From DATILI01 sp035476635 (GTDB lineage Bacteria; Pseudomonadota; Gammaproteobacteria; Burkholderiales; Burkholderiaceae_C), in NCBI GenBank assembly GCA_035476635.1, contig DATILI010000202.1:1-11581 (forward strand): a stretch of DNA of 11,581 bases, written 5' to 3'. Positions 1 through 7,189 of this stretch are shown here, one piece after another. Position 1 is the stretch's first letter. Every line of letters starts with the position of its first letter. The translations under genes were made by a program, and so were the position numbers. The notes under the pieces are model-generated. The model saw nothing but the letters and a program-made list of their open reading frames with translations. It made no database searches and was not told where the DNA came from.

Positions 1-848
1 AAGTAGTAGTAGGCCGCGCCTTCCATGCCGGGGAAGTTCTTGTACGCCGCCATGGCCGGCAGGATGTTGCCGCCGGTGGCGATCTCGATGCCGTAGCGCT
101 TCAAGTCCATGTCGGCGATCTTGAACGGATTGCCCGCTCCGGCCCAGATGATGAAGATCACCTTGCGACCCGGTTGGTCCTTGAGCTTGTCGATCAGGCG
201 CTGCGCACCGGCGGTGAAGTCGGTGGTGCTGGTGGGCAGGTATTCCTCATGCACCACCTTGGCCTTCTTGACCGCGTCCTTGAACGCCTTCACGCCGTCG
301 CGGCCGAAGGCATAGTCTTGCGCCAGGGTGGCGATCGTGGTGCCCGGCTTGTCCAGCGCGACGCCGTTGGAGATCGCATCCTGCGAGCTGTTGCGGCCGG
401 TGCGAAAGATGTATTTGTTCCACTTGTCGCCGGTGATCGAATCCGCCACGGCGGGCTCGACCAGCAGGATCTTCTTGTATTCCTCGGCCACCGGCAGCAT
501 GGCCAGCGCCACGCCCGATGAAGTGGGGCCGACAGCCAGATCCACCTTGTCGTCCGAGTAGGCCGAGGCCAGCAGCGACTTGCCCAGGTCAGGCTTGCCC
601 TGGTCGTCCTTCTCGATCACCACCAGCTTCTTGCCGCCCACTTCCATGGTGCCACCAGTTGCGTAGTCCAGGCCCATCATGAAGCCTGTGGCTGTCTGCT
701 TGCCATAGGCTTCCAGCGGGCCGGTCTTGCTGTAGATGTGGGCGATGCGGATTTCCTTGGATTGGCTGAACGCCGCGGTCGAGGCGAACGTGGCGGCCAC
801 GGCAGTGGCGAGCAGCGCGGCGCGCGCGACCCAGGTACGACGGTGCAT
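1..848 (-). CDS. Branched-chain amino acid-type ABC transporter substrate-binding protein (LivK-like), C-terminus cut by window edge
   Basis: This is the periplasmic receptor of a HAAT/Liv-type ABC importer. The 282 residues visible begin with a signal peptide (MHRRTW, hydrophobic to about residue 28, likely cleavage after AFS). A periplasmic-binding-protein type I fold follows: an IRIAHIYSKTGPLEAYGKQ opening, then VGPTSSGVALAMLPVAEE around residues 107-124 and LAQDYAFGRDGVKAFKDA around 175-192. Family members are about 380-400 residues, so roughly a quarter is missing beyond base 1. The start is chosen for the AAGGAG ribosome site about 8 bases upstream. A sigma-54-type promoter lies just ahead, and the neighbouring upstream gene is a sigma-54 activator, so nutrient- or ligand-controlled expression is inferred. 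The substrate cannot be told from sequence: amino acids, amides, urea or aromatic acids are all used by this family. The permease and ATPase genes would be expected beyond the left edge. Confidence 0.92.
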   Translation of the reverse strand, partial: MHRRTWVARAALLATAVAATFASTAAFSQSKEIRIAHIYSKTGPLEAYGKQTATGFMMGLDYATGGTMEVGGKKLVVIEKDDQGKPDLGKSLLASAYSDDKVDLAVGPTSSGVALAMLPVAEEYKKILLVEPAVADSITGDKWNKYIFRTGRNSSQDAISNGVALDKPGTTIATLAQDYAFGRDGVKAFKDAVKKAKVVHEEYLPTSTTDFTAGAQRLIDKLKDQPGRKVIFIIWAGAGNPFKIADMDLKRYGIEIATGGNILPAMAAYKNFPGMEGAAYYY

Positions 849-883
849 GGATGTCTCCTTTTATGATTGACGTGCACCATGAA

Positions 884-899
884 TGCACATGCCATGCCA
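884..899 (-). promoter_or_regulatory. Sigma-54 (-24/-12) promoter for the LivK-like gene
   Basis: On the minus strand the sequence reads TGGCATG-GCAT-GTGCA. Compared with the consensus TGGCACG-N4-TTGCA, the invariant GG and GC are present with the exact 10-base spacing, and only two of the other defined positions differ. Transcription would start near base 872-874, giving a leader of about 25 bases that contains the AAGGAG ribosome site. The adjacent gene encodes a sigma-54 activator, which strongly supports the call. It is a sequence match only. Confidence 0.75.
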
Positions 900-979
900 G
901 AACCAGCGCTGTTGATTTATAACGGTTTTTTCGAACCGCGACGAGAAACGTCTGATTCTTGGACAATTTCTATTGCCAT

Positions 980-1003
980 AATTTCAGACAAATGCCTGAA
1001 ATT
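980..1003. promoter_or_regulatory. Near-perfect 24-bp palindrome, candidate upstream activating sequence of the sigma-54 regulator
   Basis: On the plus strand the arms are AATTTCAGACA and TGCCTGAAATT around a central AA; 10 of 11 arm positions pair. Its centre lies about 119 bases upstream of the predicted transcription start of the LivK-like gene, in the usual range for enhancer-type sites of Fis-HTH activators. It also sits 7 bases beyond the activator's stop codon, but the stem is AT-rich and no T-run follows in the activator's sense, so a terminator is less likely. An imperfect half-site (CGTCTGATTCT, 949-959) lies nearer the promoter. Confidence 0.6.
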
Positions 1004-1010
1004 CGAACAA

Positions 1011-2501
1011 TCATCCCAACCGCTCATAAAGCGTGGCCCGCGAAATTCCCAGCATCCGCGCCGCCGCCAGCTTGTTGCCGCCGCACGCCGCAAGCGCTGC
1101 CGCAATCGCCCGCTTCTCCACTTCGGCCACTTGCTGTGCCAACGGTCGCAAGGCCTGGGCTGCAGTCGGCGCAGGAGCCTCCGCCATGGCCGGCGGCAAT
1201 GCGGGGGCGATGTTCTCGATGCCGGTTTCCTTCAGCACCTCTTCCAGCTGCGCGGTGTGAATGCGTTGCGACTCGCTGCGCATGGCGGACTGCTCCAGCA
1301 CGTTGCGCAGTTCGCGGATGTTGCCGCGCCAGGTTTGCGCCGACAGCAGCGCGATCGCCTCGTGCGTGAGCTCGGGCTGCCCTGCCCCACTGCGCAGCGC
1401 CATGTCTTCGCCCAGTACCTCGACCAGCGCCGGGATGTCGCTGCGGCGCTCGCGCAACGGCGGCACGCGGATCGGCAACACATTGAGCCGGTAGTACAGG
1501 TCTTCACGGAACTTGCCCTCGCGCACCATGCCGGCCAGGTCGCGCGAGGTGGCCGCGATCATGCGTGCATCAAAGGGTATGAGCTTGTTGGACCCGAGCG
1601 GCTCGATCTCGCCCTCTTGCAGGGCGCGCAGCAACTTGGCCTGCAGGCTTTGCGGCATGTCGCCGATTTCGTCGAGGAACAAGGTGCCGCCATCGGCCAG
1701 GCGAAACTTTCCTTCGCGCCCCTTGCGGTCGGCGCCGGTGTAGGCACCGGGCGCGACGCCGAAGAATTCGGCTTCGAGCAGCGTATCGGGCACGGCCGCG
1801 ATATTGACGCTCACGAACGGCCCGCGGTTGCGCGCGGACGCAGCATGGATCGCATGCGCCAGCAACTCCTTGCCGGTGCCGGTTTCGCCCAGCAAGAGCA
1901 CCGGGCTGGAGGATTGCGCCGCACGCCGGGCCTGGCGCTTGACCTCGACCGCCGCGGGGCTGGTGCCGACGAAACTGGCGAAGGTGTACTTGGCACGGCG
2001 CTGGCCTTGCTGCAGGTTGGCGCGCTGGCTCGCCAGTTCGCGCCGGGCGTCGTCCAGGTCGCGCTGCAGCAGGGCGAACTTGCTGATCAGCGGCTGCAAG
2101 GTGGTTTCGGGATGGTCGAACAGCACGATGCCGATCGCGCCGATGACCGCATTGCTGGTCTCGTCACGCAGCGGAATGCGGCTGACCACGAAGGTGCCGG
2201 CCTTGTTGGTCAGCAGGTCGATCAGGATCGGCTCGCCGGTTTCCAGCACGCGCCGCATCTGGGTATTGGGGATCACGTCCTCCACCATGTGGCCGACGAA
2301 CTCGTCGACCGACGAAAAGCCGAGCAGGGGCAAAAAGCGCTTGTAGCCATCGTTGACCCAGACGATGCGGCCCGAACGGTCGACCAGGAACATGCCCTGG
2401 CTGATGCTGGAAAACAGGTGGAACATCGAGCGCGCCGCCAGTTCCAGGATGCTTTGAGCATCCACGGGCAAAGCCAGAGGCGCGGGGTCGGAAGAATGCA
2501 T
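1011..2501 (-). CDS. Sigma-54-dependent transcriptional activator, PAS-AAA+-Fis
   Basis: This 496-residue enhancer-binding protein would use ATP hydrolysis to open sigma-54 promoters. A PAS-like sensor spans about residues 25-130 (FLVDRSGRIVWVNDGYKRF), followed by a likely coiled-coil linker at about 140-170. The AAA+ domain has Walker A GETGTGKE (205-212), the sigma-54 contact loop as GAYTGA (252-257; consensus GAFTGA, Tyr is a known variant), Walker B GTLFLDE (272-278), the REDLYYRLNV region (333-341) and a sensor II WRGNIREL (391-398; usually WPGN). A Fis-type helix-turn-helix occupies about 473-495 (GGNKLAAARMLGISRATLY). There is no receiver or GAF domain, so the PAS domain presumably senses a small ligand or redox state directly. 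No clear Shine-Dalgarno precedes this ATG; Met26 is a less likely alternative because it would clip the PAS. Its likely target is the downstream LivK-like gene, judged from the promoter and palindrome between them. Confidence 0.93.
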   Translation of the reverse strand: MHSSDPAPLALPVDAQSILELAARSMFHLFSSISQGMFLVDRSGRIVWVNDGYKRFLPLLGFSSVDEFVGHMVEDVIPNTQMRRVLETGEPILIDLLTNKAGTFVVSRIPLRDETSNAVIGAIGIVLFDHPETTLQPLISKFALLQRDLDDARRELASQRANLQQGQRRAKYTFASFVGTSPAAVEVKRQARRAAQSSSPVLLLGETGTGKELLAHAIHAASARNRGPFVSVNIAAVPDTLLEAEFFGVAPGAYTGADRKGREGKFRLADGGTLFLDEIGDMPQSLQAKLLRALQEGEIEPLGSNKLIPFDARMIAATSRDLAGMVREGKFREDLYYRLNVLPIRVPPLRERRSDIPALVEVLGEDMALRSGAGQPELTHEAIALLSAQTWRGNIRELRNVLEQSAMRSESQRIHTAQLEEVLKETGIENIAPALPPAMAEAPAPTAAQALRPLAQQVAEVEKRAIAAALAACGGNKLAAARMLGISRATLYERLG

Positions 2502-2510
2502 GCGCGAATG

Positions 2511-2525
2511 GTAGCGCGATGCTAC
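2511..2525. promoter_or_regulatory. Short inverted repeat between divergent activator and EAL genes
   Basis: GTAGC and GCTAC are separated by 5 bases, 10 bases upstream of the activator start codon and within the 70-base divergent gap. It could be an operator for autoregulation or a weak hairpin in the activator leader. It does not resemble the 980-1003 palindrome. The arms are short enough to occur by chance. Confidence 0.25.
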
Positions 2526-2571
2526 ATTGGCTCCTGCAGGCTTTATTCAAGAGAACCTGCCAGGGAGCTCA

Positions 2572-3975
2572 ATGAAGGCTAAGAGCCCGGCTGCAAATCG
2601 CAGCCACGTCTCGTCCGATCCGGGCGCAAACCACCTGCGCCGTATTGAACTGGTATTGCTGGCCAGCAGCTACCTGCTGGTCGTGCTCAGCCTGAACTGG
2701 GTGGTTTTCTTTGGCCTGCGCCACGCCTGGCTGATCACCGGCCTGCATGTGGTCGCCGCGTTCATCGGCCTGCTTACCGCCGCGCTCACCCGGCGCAACC
2801 AGGCCCGGCTGGCTTCCTACCTGCTCGTCGGCAGCTTGTTGCTGATCTGCGGATTTACCTCGGCCGTGCTGGATGTACCCAGCAATGGCATTCCGCGCAC
2901 CGCACACCTGTACTTTCTTGCCCTGGGCATGGGCTCCAGCTTTGTGTTCAAGGGCGAGCATCCCTGGCTGCGCCACGGCATGACGCTGGCCTGCTTTGGC
3001 GCCTTCCTGGTGTTTGCCGGCAGCAACAGCGGCATCCTCACCGCCTATGCCCTGCCGGAAAGCGTGCGCACGATCGGAACCTGGGTCAACGGCGCGGGTG
3101 CGTTGGTAGCGCTGTACAGCTTGCTGCACATCATGCAGACCGATCAGATCGAACGCAGCGCGCTGGAGTCCGAACTGCAAAAGGCGTTGCTGCGCCATGA
3201 GCTGCAGCTGCTCTACCAACCCCAGATCACCGAGTCCGGGCTGGTGGTCGGCGCCGAGGCGCTGGTTCGCTGGAAGCATCCCGTGCGCGGCATGGTGTCG
3301 CCGGCCGAGTTCATTCCGGTCGCCGAACGCAGCGGGCTGATTCTTCCATTGGGCGACTGGGTGCTGCGCACCGCTTGCGCGCAGCTGGTGGCGTGGGCCG
3401 CGCATCCCGAGACAGCGGGCTTGACCTTGTCGGTGAACGTCAGCGCCAAGCAGTTCCATGAAAACGATTTTGTCGACCACGTCCTGTCGGTGGCCGAGCG
3501 CTTCGAGATCAATCCGGCCCTGCTCAAGCTGGAGCTGACGGAAAGCATGCTGGCCGACGACATCGACGACATCGTGCGCAAAATGACCGCACTCAAGGCG
3601 CGCGGGATCGGCTTCTCGCTGGACGATTTCGGCACCGGCTTTTCGTCGCTGAACTACCTCAAGCGCCTGCCGCTGGACCAGCTCAAGATCGACCAGTCCT
3701 TCGTGGGTGACGTACTGACCGACCCGAACGATGCGGCGATTGCCTGCGCGATCATCACGCTGGGGCAAAGCCTGGGGCTGGACGTGATCGCCGAGGGCGT
3801 GGAAACCGAGGCGCAGCGCGAGTTCCTTTCGAACAACGGCTGCCACACCTACCAGGGGTATCTGTTCAGCCGCCCACTGGAGGCGCAGGAACTTGAAGCG
3901 TTTGTCCACACGCGCGTTCCGCAGGCAACGCACCACCGGCGCCACCCGGCCCAAGGTTCGCTGCAATTTACCTGA
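2572..3975 (+). CDS. Membrane-anchored EAL-domain c-di-GMP phosphodiesterase
   Basis: This 467-residue protein is predicted to hydrolyse c-di-GMP to pGpG at the inner membrane. About six hydrophobic segments occupy roughly residues 25-188, with no periplasmic sensor domain or GGDEF domain that I can see. A charged helix (190-210) leads to an EAL domain (about 205-447). All expected active-site positions are present: EALVRW (229-234), Asn289 in SVNVS, ELTES (321-325), Asp351-Asp352 in DDFGTGFSS, Lys372 in LKID, Glu408 in EGVET and Gln428 in YQGYLF. Activity is therefore likely rather than degenerate. The ATG at 2572 is preferred over an in-frame TTG at 2527 because GGGAG lies 5 bases upstream of it. 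The gene is divergent from the sigma-54 activator and convergent with tctA, so it is probably its own transcription unit. The six-helix part may be an uncatalogued MASE-like sensor. Confidence 0.92.
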   Translation: MKAKSPAANRSHVSSDPGANHLRRIELVLLASSYLLVVLSLNWVVFFGLRHAWLITGLHVVAAFIGLLTAALTRRNQARLASYLLVGSLLLICGFTSAVLDVPSNGIPRTAHLYFLALGMGSSFVFKGEHPWLRHGMTLACFGAFLVFAGSNSGILTAYALPESVRTIGTWVNGAGALVALYSLLHIMQTDQIERSALESELQKALLRHELQLLYQPQITESGLVVGAEALVRWKHPVRGMVSPAEFIPVAERSGLILPLGDWVLRTACAQLVAWAAHPETAGLTLSVNVSAKQFHENDFVDHVLSVAERFEINPALLKLELTESMLADDIDDIVRKMTALKARGIGFSLDDFGTGFSSLNYLKRLPLDQLKIDQSFVGDVLTDPNDAAIACAIITLGQSLGLDVIAEGVETEAQREFLSNNGCHTYQGYLFSRPLEAQELEAFVHTRVPQATHHRRHPAQGSLQFT

Positions 3976-3985
3976 AGCGCGCTTC
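3974..3985. other. 12-bp perfect palindrome at the EAL/tctA convergent junction
   Basis: GAAGCGCGCTTC begins at the EAL stop codon and lies within the 32-base gap between two convergent genes. A symmetrical structure here could help end transcription in both directions, but it has no loop and no flanking T-run, so a terminator is only a guess. Confidence 0.25.
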
Positions 3986-4007
3986 TACCGCACACGCCTG
4001 GACGGCA

Positions 4008-5510
4008 CTACCCCACCGCCGCGGCGCGCTTGCCCGCCATGGCCTTGGCAATGCGGGGCAACACCAGCACGGCCACCACGATCGCCAGCAGCGCGAGCGA
4101 CACGGGGCGCTCCAGGAACACGGTCCATTTGCCTTCGCCAATGGACAGCGCATTGCGCATCTGCGCCTCCGCCAGCGGCCCGAGGATCATGCCGACAATC
4201 ACCGGCGCCGTGGGAAAGTCGTAGCGCCGCATCAGCACGCCGAGCAAGCCGATGAAGTACAGCAGCACCAGGTCGAACGCGCTTTGGCGCATGCCGTAGA
4301 CGCCGACGGTGGCGAAGATCAGGATGCCCGCATAGAGCTGCGGTTTCGGGATCTTGAGCAGCTTGACCCACAGGCCGATCATCGGCAGGTTCAGCACCAG
4401 CAGCATGATGTTGCCGATGTACAGCGAGGCGATCAGCGCCCAGACCAGCGTCGCCGAGGTGGTGAACAGCTGCGGGCCGGGCTGGATGCCGTAGTTCTGG
4501 AACGCGCTGAGCAAGATCGCTGCCGTGGTGGAAGTGGGAATGCCCAGGGTCAACAGGGGCACCAGCGTGGCGGTCACGGCGGCGTTGTTGGCCGCTTCCG
4601 GCCCGGCCACGCCCTCGATCGCGCCGGTGGTACCGAACTCTTCGGGGTGCTTGGAAAGCTTGCGCTCCACGCCGTAGCTCAGGAACGTGGGAATCTCGCT
4701 GCCGCCGGCCGGGATGGTACCGAACGGAAAACCGATCGCCGTGCCGCGCAGCCAGGCGGGCCAGGAGCGGCGCCACTCCTTGCCGGTCATGTGCACACTG
4801 GTCATCTTGTGCTGCTGCTCGACGGTCCTGCCTTCGTACAGCACGTTGTACAAGGCCTCGGCCACCGCGAACAGGCCGACGGCGACCAGCACCACCTCGA
4901 TGCCGTCCAGAAGCTCCGGCACGCCCGCCGTGTAGCGCGCCTGGCCCGAGATCTGGTCCAGCCCGATCAGGCCGACGGCCAGGCCGAGGAACAGCGCCGC
5001 CATGCCGCGCAAGGTGCTCTTGCCCAGCACGGCGCTGACCGTGGTGAAGGCCAGCAGCATGAGCATGAAGTATTCCGGCGGCCCGAGCTGCACCGCGTAC
5101 TCGGCCACGATCGGCGCGAACAGCGTGACCAGCACGGTGGCCGCCGTTCCCGCGACGAAGGAGCCGATGGCCGAGGTGGCCAGCGCGGCGCCAGCGCGGC
5201 CGTTCTTGGCCATCTTGTTGCCTTCCATGGCGGTCACCATGGTGCCGGTCTCGCCCGGCGTGTTGAGCAGGATGGAGGTGGTCGAGCCGCCGTACATCGC
5301 GCCGTAGTAGATGCCGGCGAAGAAGATCATCGACGCCGTGGCTTCTACCTTGACGGTGATGGGCAGCAGCATCGCCACGGCCACCGCGGGGCCGATGCCC
5401 GGCAGCACGCCCACGGCTGTTCCGACCACGCAGCCGATGAAGGCCCACATCAGGTTGATCGGGGTGATCGCGGTTGCGAACCCCTGCATGAGTTGGTTCC
5501 AGATTTCCAT
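4008..5510 (-). CDS. tctA: Tripartite tricarboxylate transporter, large permease TctA
   Basis: This is the 12-helix-class membrane subunit of a TTT importer, working with TctB and the periplasmic receptor TctC to take up organic acids using an ion gradient. The length of 500 residues is normal for the family. The conserved glycine/proline motif GVLPGIGPAVAVAMLLPIT lies at residues 34-52. Further family features are the GAMYGGSTTSILLNTPGE region (about 72-89), GPEAANNAAVTATLVPLLTLGIPTS in the second half, and a repeat of hydrophobic segments to the C-terminus. The AGGAGATCTG ribosome site directly before the ATG fixes the start. It is third in tctC-tctB-tctA, 79 bases after tctB, with a GC-rich repeat hairpin in that gap. 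Substrate (citrate, other tri- or dicarboxylates, aromatic acids) is not readable from the permease. Confidence 0.96.
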   Translation of the reverse strand: MEIWNQLMQGFATAITPINLMWAFIGCVVGTAVGVLPGIGPAVAVAMLLPITVKVEATASMIFFAGIYYGAMYGGSTTSILLNTPGETGTMVTAMEGNKMAKNGRAGAALATSAIGSFVAGTAATVLVTLFAPIVAEYAVQLGPPEYFMLMLLAFTTVSAVLGKSTLRGMAALFLGLAVGLIGLDQISGQARYTAGVPELLDGIEVVLVAVGLFAVAEALYNVLYEGRTVEQQHKMTSVHMTGKEWRRSWPAWLRGTAIGFPFGTIPAGGSEIPTFLSYGVERKLSKHPEEFGTTGAIEGVAGPEAANNAAVTATLVPLLTLGIPTSTTAAILLSAFQNYGIQPGPQLFTTSATLVWALIASLYIGNIMLLVLNLPMIGLWVKLLKIPKPQLYAGILIFATVGVYGMRQSAFDLVLLYFIGLLGVLMRRYDFPTAPVIVGMILGPLAEAQMRNALSIGEGKWTVFLERPVSLALLAIVVAVLVLPRIAKAMAGKRAAAVG

Positions 5511-5521
5511 CAGATCTCCTG

Positions 5522-5578
5522 CCGAGCCGCCTCAAAGGAGGCTGCGGCCCCCTCGGGGGGCAGCGAATGAATATGAGC
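5522..5578 (-). repeat. Interspersed GC-rich hairpin repeat, copy 1 (tctB-tctA gap)
   Basis: On the minus strand the core CTGCCCCCCGAGGGGGCCGC (5544-5563) folds as a C-run/G-run stem. It is followed by a second small stem, GCCTC-CTTT-GAGGC, and then GGCTCGGC. The same core and order recur on the plus strand at 7250-7314, with one extra C in the run. Similar C-run/G-run elements are, from memory, common between genes in Comamonadaceae. It lies inside the operon, so it may be a REP-like RNA processing or stabilising element, not a terminator, and it has no T-run. Confidence 0.65.
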
Positions 5579-5589
5579 GTGGGGGCCCA

Positions 5590-6102
5590 TTAAAGCCATC
5601 CCGTCGAGGTCAGTCCCGGCAGGTTGATTGCCAGCAATTTCGTGAACATCCAGTACACCGGCGCCGCGATCAGCACACCAGTGACCACATCCTTGATCAA
5701 GGTGGCGGGCCTCAGGTCGCCCTTGCCGGCGGCGGCGCGAAAGCCCTGCACCGCCAGGACAAAGCACAGGCTGCAGCTCAGGATGAAGCCGATGGTGGTG
5801 ATCAGCCCCGCGTTGGCAAGCAAGCCGACGGAAATCCAGACGAAGCCCAGCCAGTGGCCCTGCGCGGCGCCCGAAGGCTCATCCATGTTGCGAAAGCCGC
5901 CGGTGCGCGCTTCCCACACAATCCAGCCGCCGCAGATCAGCATGACCACCGCCACCACCCAGGGCAGGAAGTTGGGCCCGACGCCGCCGTAACCGGCTTC
6001 GCCTGGAATGCTGATGGCACCAAAGGCCAGCACCGCGCCGACGGCCAAGGCGCCGACGCCGATCAGGGTTTGGAAAAGGGAATTCGGAGGATGTTGTCTC
6101 AT
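5590..6102 (-). CDS. tctB: Tripartite tricarboxylate transporter, small permease TctB
   Basis: This small membrane subunit of the TTT importer is 170 residues long, usual for TctB. Hydrophobic segments lie at about residues 9-30, 45-62, 85-105, 108-125 and 145-165. The family-typical stretch after helix 1, GYGGVGPNFLPWVVAVVM, is present. Sequence conservation in TctB is low, so the call rests on size, topology and its position between tctC and tctA. The ATG at 6102 has a GAGG about 10 bases upstream, a moderate ribosome site. The 80-base gap from the tctC stop contains a strong hairpin, so its translation and message level may be set lower than those of tctC. A 79-base gap with a repeat element separates it from tctA. 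Confidence 0.93.
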   Translation of the reverse strand: MRQHPPNSLFQTLIGVGALAVGAVLAFGAISIPGEAGYGGVGPNFLPWVVAVVMLICGGWIVWEARTGGFRNMDEPSGAAQGHWLGFVWISVGLLANAGLITTIGFILSCSLCFVLAVQGFRAAAGKGDLRPATLIKDVVTGVLIAAPVYWMFTKLLAINLPGLTSTGWL

Positions 6103-6147
6103 TGTTTTTGCCTCGCTCGGGTCGCCGCCTCGCCGGGCAGCTGAATG

Positions 6148-6174
6148 GCCAGGGGCGCCGGCGGCGCCCCTGGC
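6148..6174 (-). other. Strong intercistronic hairpin downstream of tctC
   Basis: GCCAGGGGCGCC and GGCGCCCCTGGC form a perfect 12-bp stem around a 3-base loop. It begins 8 bases after the tctC stop codon in the direction of transcription. No run of T follows on the minus strand, so full intrinsic termination is unlikely. By analogy with structures after malE and other first-gene receptors, it may protect the tctC message end or let only part of the transcripts continue into tctBA. The role is inference. Confidence 0.7.
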
Positions 6175-6182
6175 ATCTTGTA

Positions 6183-7142
6183 TCAGATCATGCCCGACTT
6201 GACCATGGTGGCGCGCAGGCTCGCGAATTCGTCATCGACGAACTTCTCGAACTCCGGGCCCGCCAGCACGGCCGGGGTCCAGCCGTTCTTCTCCAGGGCT
6301 TCGGTCCAGGCCTTGGACTTGATGGCCTTGAGCACGAGCTCGGTCAGGCCCTTGCGCTGCTCGGGCGTGATGCCGGACGCGGCATAGACGCCGCGCCAGT
6401 TGCCGATTTCCACGTTGATGCCCTGTTCCTTGAGCGTCGGCGTGCTGACGTTCTTCAGGCGCGCACCCGACGTAACGCCTATGGCGCGCATCTTGCCGGT
6501 GGTGATGTACTCGGCAAACTCGCTGTAGCCACTGCCGCCCACCGTGACGTTGCCGCCGAGGATGGCCGCCGTGGCTTCGCCGCCGCCACGGAAGGCCACG
6601 TAGTTGATCTTGGCCGGATCGACGCCGACTTCACGCGCAATCATGGCCGCCGCGATGTGCTCGGTGGAGCCGCGCGAGCCGCCGCCCCATTTCACGCTGC
6701 CGGGGTCTTTCTTGAGCTGTTCGACCACATCCTTCATGGTCTTGAAAGGCGAATTTGCCGGCAGCACGAACACGTTGTATTCGCTGGTCAGGCGCGCAAT
6801 CGGAGTGGCTTGCGAGAGGCTCACCGGTGGCTTGCCCGTGATGATGCCGCCCAGCATCACCGCGCCCATCACCATGATGGCATTCGGATCGCCCTTGGCG
6901 CCGTTGACAAACTGCGCCAGGCCAATGGCGCCGGCGGCACCACCCTTGTTTTCGTAGCTCACGCTGGAGGCCACGCCGGCGTCCTGCATGGCCTTGCCCA
7001 GGGCGCGGCCCGTGGTGTCCCAGCCGCCGCCAGGGTTGGCCGGGATCATCATCTTGATGTTGGCCGCGGCCAGGGCCGGCATGGGCAGGCTGCCCGCGGC
7101 AGCCAATGCCGCCAGGGATTTCAGGAAGGTGTCGCGACGCAT
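6183..7142 (-). CDS. tctC: Tripartite tricarboxylate transporter substrate-binding protein TctC (Bug family)
   Basis: This periplasmic receptor delivers an organic anion to the TctAB permease. The length of 319 residues is normal for Bug proteins. A signal peptide covers about residues 1-26 (MRRDTFLKSL to PALA); the paired arginines recall a Tat signal, but the motif is imperfect, so Sec export is as likely. The mature protein opens with IKMMIPANPGGGWDTTGRAL, the first ligand-loop signature of the family. VKWGGGSRGSTEHIAA, VAFRGGGEATAAILGG and VTVGGSGYSEFAEYI follow. The start at 7142 is chosen over in-frame codons further upstream because AGGAGACATC precedes it and the signal peptide begins here. 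It is first in tctCBA and divergent from tctDE. The direct repeat at 7190-7208 is a likely TctD-controlled promoter element. The ligand is unknown; citrate is the classical one but Bug receptors vary widely. Confidence 0.95.
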   Translation of the reverse strand: MRRDTFLKSLAALAAAGSLPMPALAAANIKMMIPANPGGGWDTTGRALGKAMQDAGVASSVSYENKGGAAGAIGLAQFVNGAKGDPNAIMVMGAVMLGGIITGKPPVSLSQATPIARLTSEYNVFVLPANSPFKTMKDVVEQLKKDPGSVKWGGGSRGSTEHIAAAMIAREVGVDPAKINYVAFRGGGEATAAILGGNVTVGGSGYSEFAEYITTGKMRAIGVTSGARLKNVSTPTLKEQGINVEIGNWRGVYAASGITPEQRKGLTELVLKAIKSKAWTEALEKNGWTPAVLAGPEFEKFVDDEFASLRATMVKSGMI

Positions 7143-7189
7143 GATGTCTCCTACTTGGTTGGTATCAAACCCTGCGATCATGCGCTCGC

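Noticed and set aside
2528..2541. Possible sigma-54 promoter (TGG...GC) upstream of the EAL gene
   Set aside because: The GG and GC are separated by 9 bases rather than the required 10, and the remaining positions do not match the consensus.
867..2582. Long open frame (571 codons) antisense to the sigma-54 activator
   Set aside because: It is a GC-bias mirror of the activator, whose motifs are all intact. The frame has a low-complexity, Arg/Gln/Ala-rich translation with no recognisable domain and covers the control region too.
2569..3966. 465-codon open frame antisense to the EAL gene
   Set aside because: The sense strand encodes a complete EAL domain with every active-site residue. The antisense product is His/Gln/Ala-rich with no motif.
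4284..5570. 428-codon open frame antisense to tctA, and a 516-codon overlapping frame on the same strand as tctA
   Set aside because: Both are out of frame with the clearly recognisable TctA and give Arg/Gly/His-rich products typical of shadow frames in GC-rich DNA.
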